Source: Bacillota bacterium | Lineage (GTDB): Bacteria > Bacillota > Clostridia > Oscillospirales > Acutalibacteraceae | Reading direction: 5' to 3' | Length of the DNA: 8,148 nucleotides | Assembly (NCBI GenBank): GCA_023415895.1 | Contig: JAEZJA010000139.1 | Coordinates: 1-8,148 of the forward strand | Shown: positions 5,387 through 8,148 of the stretch, piece by piece | Layout: each line of letters opens with the position of its first letter | Numbering within the stretch: position 1 is the stretch's first letter | Position numbers and translations under genes: made by a program | Notes under the pieces: generated by a model | What the model saw: the letters and a program-made list of their open reading frames with translations, nothing else | Told to the model about the DNA's origin: nothing | Databases searched by the model: none

Positions 5387-8011
5387 ATGGCTAAAGAAAC
5401 AACCAATGTCTCTGCACAAACCGGTCTGGTCGACAGTCTGGAAAGTCTGAATGCGAAGCTTGATCAAATCCGCGAAGCACAGAGAATTTTTGCGACCTAT
5501 TCTCAGGAGCAGGTCGATAAGATCTTTTTTGCCGCTGCAAAGGCTGCCAATCAGCAGCGAATCCCCCTTGCCAAAATGACCGTTGAGGAAACGGGCATGG
5601 GCATTGTGGAGGATAAGGTGATTAAGAACCATTATGCGTCCGAGTACATCTACAACGCTTATAAAAATACGCAAACCGTTGGTGTCGTTGAAGAGGATGC
5701 CGCAGCCGGTCTGAAAAAGATTGTGGATCCTATCGGCATTGTGGCCGCTGTCATTCCGACTACCAATCCCACCTCCACCGCTATTTTCAAGACGCTGATT
5801 TGTCTTAAGACCCGCAACGGCATTATCATCAGCCCTCACCCCCGCGCCAAGAAGAGCACCATCGCCGCCGCGAAGGTTGTGCTCGATGCCGCCGTCAAGG
5901 CCGGTGCCCCCGAAGGTATTATCGGCTGGATCGACGTTCCTTCTCTGGAGCTGACCAACGAAGTCATGCGTAGCGCGGATATCATTCTGGCCACCGGAGG
6001 GCCGGGCATGGTCAAGGCTGCCTACTCTTCGGGCAAACCCGCTATTGGTGTGGGCGCTGGCAATACCCCGGCCATCATTGATGACTCTGCGGATATCACC
6101 CTGGCCGTCAACTCCATCATCCACTCCAAAACCTTTGATAATGGTATGATCTGCGCCTCGGAACAATCGGTTATTATTCTGGATGGCGTATACGACAAGG
6201 CGAAAGCCGAGTTCGAGCAGCGCGGCTGTTATCTTCTCAACGCCGAAGAGACCGATAAGGTGCGCAAGACCATCATCATCAACGGTGCTCTGAACGCTAA
6301 GATTGTCGGTCAACCCGCCCACAAGATTGCCGCGCTGGCCGGTATTACTGTTCCGGAGAATACCAAGATTCTGATCGGCGAAGTGGAGAGCGTGGATCTT
6401 GAAGAGGAATTTGCCCACGAAAAGCTGTCTCCCGTACTTGCTATGTACCGCGCCAAGAGCTTTGACGATGCCGTGTCCAAGGCGGAACGCCTGATTGCCG
6501 ACGGCGGCTACGGACACACCTCTTCGCTGTATATCAATGTCCTGACCCAAAAGGACAAAATCGATACCTTCACGGCAGCGATGAAAACCTGCCGCATCCT
6601 GATTAACACCCCCGCATCCCAGGGTGGTATCGGCGACCTGTATAACTTCCGTCTGTCACCCTCGCTGACACTGGGCTGCGGCTCATGGGGCGGCAACTCG
6701 GTATCCGAGAACGTCGGTGTCATGCACCTGCTCAATGTCAAGACCGTTGCTGAGAGGAGAGAGAATATGCTGTGGTTCAGAGCTCCGGAGAAGGTATACT
6801 TCAAGAAAGGATGCCTGCCGGTCGCGCTGGACGAGCTCAAAAACGTGATGGGCAAGAAAAAAGCCTTCATCGTTACCGACTCCTTCCTGTACAAAAACGG
6901 CTACACCAAGTGCGTCACGGATAAACTCGATGAAATGGGTATCCGTCACACCACCTTCTTTGATGTCACTCCCGATCCCACGCTCGCCTGCGCGTTGGAA
7001 GGTACCAAGGCCATGAGAGCCTTTGAGCCCGACTGCATCATTGCGCTGGGCGGCGGTTCGCCCATGGATGCCGGAAAGATCATGTGGGTGATGTATGAGC
7101 ATCCCGAAGTTGACTTCATGGATATGGCCATGCGCTTCATGGATATCCGCAAGAGAGTGTATGCCTTCCCCAAAATGGGTGAAAAAGCTTACTTTATCGC
7201 CATCCCCACCTCGGCTGGTACCGGCTCGGAGGTTACTCCCTTCGCCGTTATCACCGATGAAAAGACCAGTGTAAAATACCCGCTGGCCGACTATGAGCTC
7301 ATGCCTAACATGGCCATTATCGACGCGGATCTGATGATGGCCATGCCCAAGGGACTGACGTCCGCTTCGGGTATCGATGCCATGACCCACGCGCTGGAAG
7401 CCTACGGCTCCATGCTGGCGTCCGATTACACCGACGGGTTAGCGCTCAAAGCTCTGAAAAACATCTTCACCTACCTGCCCCGCGCCTACGACAACGGCCC
7501 CAACGACCCGCAAGCACGAGAGAAAATGGCCGACGCTTCCACCATGGCCGGTATGGCTTTCTCCAATGCGTTCCTGGGCATCTGCCACTCCATGGCACAC
7601 AAGCTGGGGGCTTACCATCACCTGCCCCACGGGGTTGCCAACGCACTGCTCATCAACGAAGTGATGAAGTTCAACGCCGATCCCACCCCCCGCAAGATGG
7701 GCACCTTCCCGCAGTACGCCCATCCCCACACCCTCGAGAGGTATGCAGAGGTTGCCGGTTTCTTGGGGCTTCAGGGCAAAAACGATCAGGAACGCTTTGA
7801 CAACCTGCTCAAGGCCATCGACGAGCTCAAGGAAAAGGTAGGCATCCACAAAGCCATCAAGGATTATGGCGTGGACGAGGCCAAATTCCTTGAAACGCTG
7901 GACGAAATGGTGGAAAACGCCTTCGACGATCAGTGCACCGGCGCCAACCCCCGTTATCCGCTGATGAGCGAAATGAAGCAGATGTACCTCAACGCCTATT
8001 ATGGCAAATAA
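5387..8011 (+). CDS. adhE: Bifunctional acetaldehyde-CoA/alcohol dehydrogenase AdhE
   Basis: This 874-residue fusion enzyme reduces acetyl-CoA to acetaldehyde and then to ethanol, using two NADH, in the cytoplasm; AdhE proteins assemble into spirosome filaments. The N-terminal aldehyde dehydrogenase domain (about 15-450) has the catalytic cysteine C256 in KTFDNGMICASEQS and the nucleotide-contact motif GVGAGNTPA (221-229). A linker leads to an iron-dependent alcohol dehydrogenase domain (about 463-870). This has GGGSPMDAGK (555-564), PTSAGTGSEVTPFAV (607-621) and the metal ligands D664, H668, H734 and H748, with spacings (4, 66, 14) identical to those of E. coli AdhE. Length is normal (E. coli AdhE has 891) and no lesion is seen. 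The ATG at 5387 has AGGAGG eight bases upstream. The gene is a single-gene unit with its own promoter, Rex box and terminator. It regenerates NAD+ for glycolysis and is the expected main ethanol enzyme; a butanol role is possible but not shown. Confidence 0.98.
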   Translation: MAKETTNVSAQTGLVDSLESLNAKLDQIREAQRIFATYSQEQVDKIFFAAAKAANQQRIPLAKMTVEETGMGIVEDKVIKNHYASEYIYNAYKNTQTVGVVEEDAAAGLKKIVDPIGIVAAVIPTTNPTSTAIFKTLICLKTRNGIIISPHPRAKKSTIAAAKVVLDAAVKAGAPEGIIGWIDVPSLELTNEVMRSADIILATGGPGMVKAAYSSGKPAIGVGAGNTPAIIDDSADITLAVNSIIHSKTFDNGMICASEQSVIILDGVYDKAKAEFEQRGCYLLNAEETDKVRKTIIINGALNAKIVGQPAHKIAALAGITVPENTKILIGEVESVDLEEEFAHEKLSPVLAMYRAKSFDDAVSKAERLIADGGYGHTSSLYINVLTQKDKIDTFTAAMKTCRILINTPASQGGIGDLYNFRLSPSLTLGCGSWGGNSVSENVGVMHLLNVKTVAERRENMLWFRAPEKVYFKKGCLPVALDELKNVMGKKKAFIVTDSFLYKNGYTKCVTDKLDEMGIRHTTFFDVTPDPTLACALEGTKAMRAFEPDCIIALGGGSPMDAGKIMWVMYEHPEVDFMDMAMRFMDIRKRVYAFPKMGEKAYFIAIPTSAGTGSEVTPFAVITDEKTSVKYPLADYELMPNMAIIDADLMMAMPKGLTSASGIDAMTHALEAYGSMLASDYTDGLALKALKNIFTYLPRAYDNGPNDPQAREKMADASTMAGMAFSNAFLGICHSMAHKLGAYHHLPHGVANALLINEVMKFNADPTPRKMGTFPQYAHPHTLERYAEVAGFLGLQGKNDQERFDNLLKAIDELKEKVGIHKAIKDYGVDEAKFLETLDEMVENAFDDQCTGANPRYPLMSEMKQMYLNAYYGK

Positions 8012-8018
8012 TCTCCCG

Positions 8019-8060
8019 ATAATGAAAATCCACCGGCGGCAGCCGGTGGATTTTCATTAT
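8019..8060 (+). terminator. Terminator of adhE, probably bidirectional
   Basis: A perfect 19-bp stem (8019-8037 with 8042-8060) closes a 4-base GGCA loop, starting seven bases after the adhE stop. The core CCACCGGC/GCCGGTGG is flanked by AAAA and TTTT, so a U-tract follows the G+C core on either strand. It probably also ends the converging minus-strand gene at the right edge. Confidence 0.88.
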
Positions 8061-8076
8061 ACCCTGTTCTAATTAA

Positions 8077-8148
8077 TTATTTGTAATCATAAACACCATA
8101 GGTGTTTACGGTATCATACATGGCTTGAATGTTTTCGAGTGGCGTCAA
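8077..8148 (-). CDS. C-terminal end of an unidentified protein (partial at the window edge)
   Basis: A minus-strand frame is open from the right edge to a TAA at 8079-8077 and gives 23 residues, with a protein-like helical stretch (TPLENIQAMYDTV) and ending GVYDYK. The stop lies 16 bases before the shared terminator hairpin, which is where a convergent gene should end. The tail vaguely resembles the C-terminus of uroporphyrinogen decarboxylase or corrinoid methyltransferase-like proteins (PENI/V-x-A-M pattern), but 23 residues cannot settle this. Confidence 0.5.
   Translation of the reverse strand: MTPLENIQAMYDTVNTYGVYDYK

Noticed and set aside
5357..6550. 397-codon open frame antisense to adhE
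   Set aside because: It lies wholly opposite the conserved aldehyde dehydrogenase domain of adhE, has low-complexity Gly/His/Asn-rich sequence typical of antisense shadows, and has no ribosome binding site or family resemblance.
6683..7390. 235-codon open frame antisense to the alcohol dehydrogenase domain of adhE
   Set aside because: Shadow of a well-conserved coding region; Gly/His-rich with no recognisable domain.

Overview
The window looks like a chromosomal piece of an anaerobic, fermentative member of the Clostridia (Firmicutes), possibly near the Ruminococcaceae/Oscillospiraceae; the family is inference. The support is an AdhE fusion with a clostridial-type Rex operator, an NfnAB transhydrogenase pair, a SigH-like sigma factor, strong AGGAGG-type ribosome binding sites and A+T-rich intergenic gaps between genes of moderate G+C. 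No mobile element, phage gene, CRISPR array, tRNA or rRNA was seen.

Layout: (1) 1-240 is A+T-rich with no convincing gene. (2) 249-3925 is a run of four genes on the minus strand. In transcription order these are nfnA (3925-3104), nfnB (3078-1693), a long nested hairpin with a U-run (1667-1568), a strong promoter flanked by an inverted repeat (1453-1393), a SigH-like sigma factor (ending at 693), a two-zinc-ribbon protein (564-286) and an intrinsic terminator. (3) 3926-4237 is a divergent intergenic region. (4) 4238-5103 on the plus strand holds a small APH-fold kinase-like protein with a changed catalytic residue, followed by one probable and one strong terminator. (5) 5282-8060 on the plus strand is a self-contained adhE unit with promoter, Rex operator, coding region and terminator. 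(6) 8077-8148 is the last 23 codons of a minus-strand gene that converges on adhE and shares its terminator.

The shared theme is redox balance. NfnAB couples reduced ferredoxin and NADH to NADPH formation, while AdhE burns NADH by reducing acetyl-CoA to ethanol. The near-perfect Rex box at the adhE start site ties that outlet to the NADH/NAD+ ratio. The sigma factor and zinc-ribbon gene form a separate regulatory-looking unit.

I see no clear new multi-gene system. The points most worth following up are the Asp-to-Asn change in the kinase-like protein, the ~100-nt nested hairpin after nfnB, the 29-bp inverted repeat beside the sigma-factor promoter, and the sigma factor/zinc-ribbon pairing.
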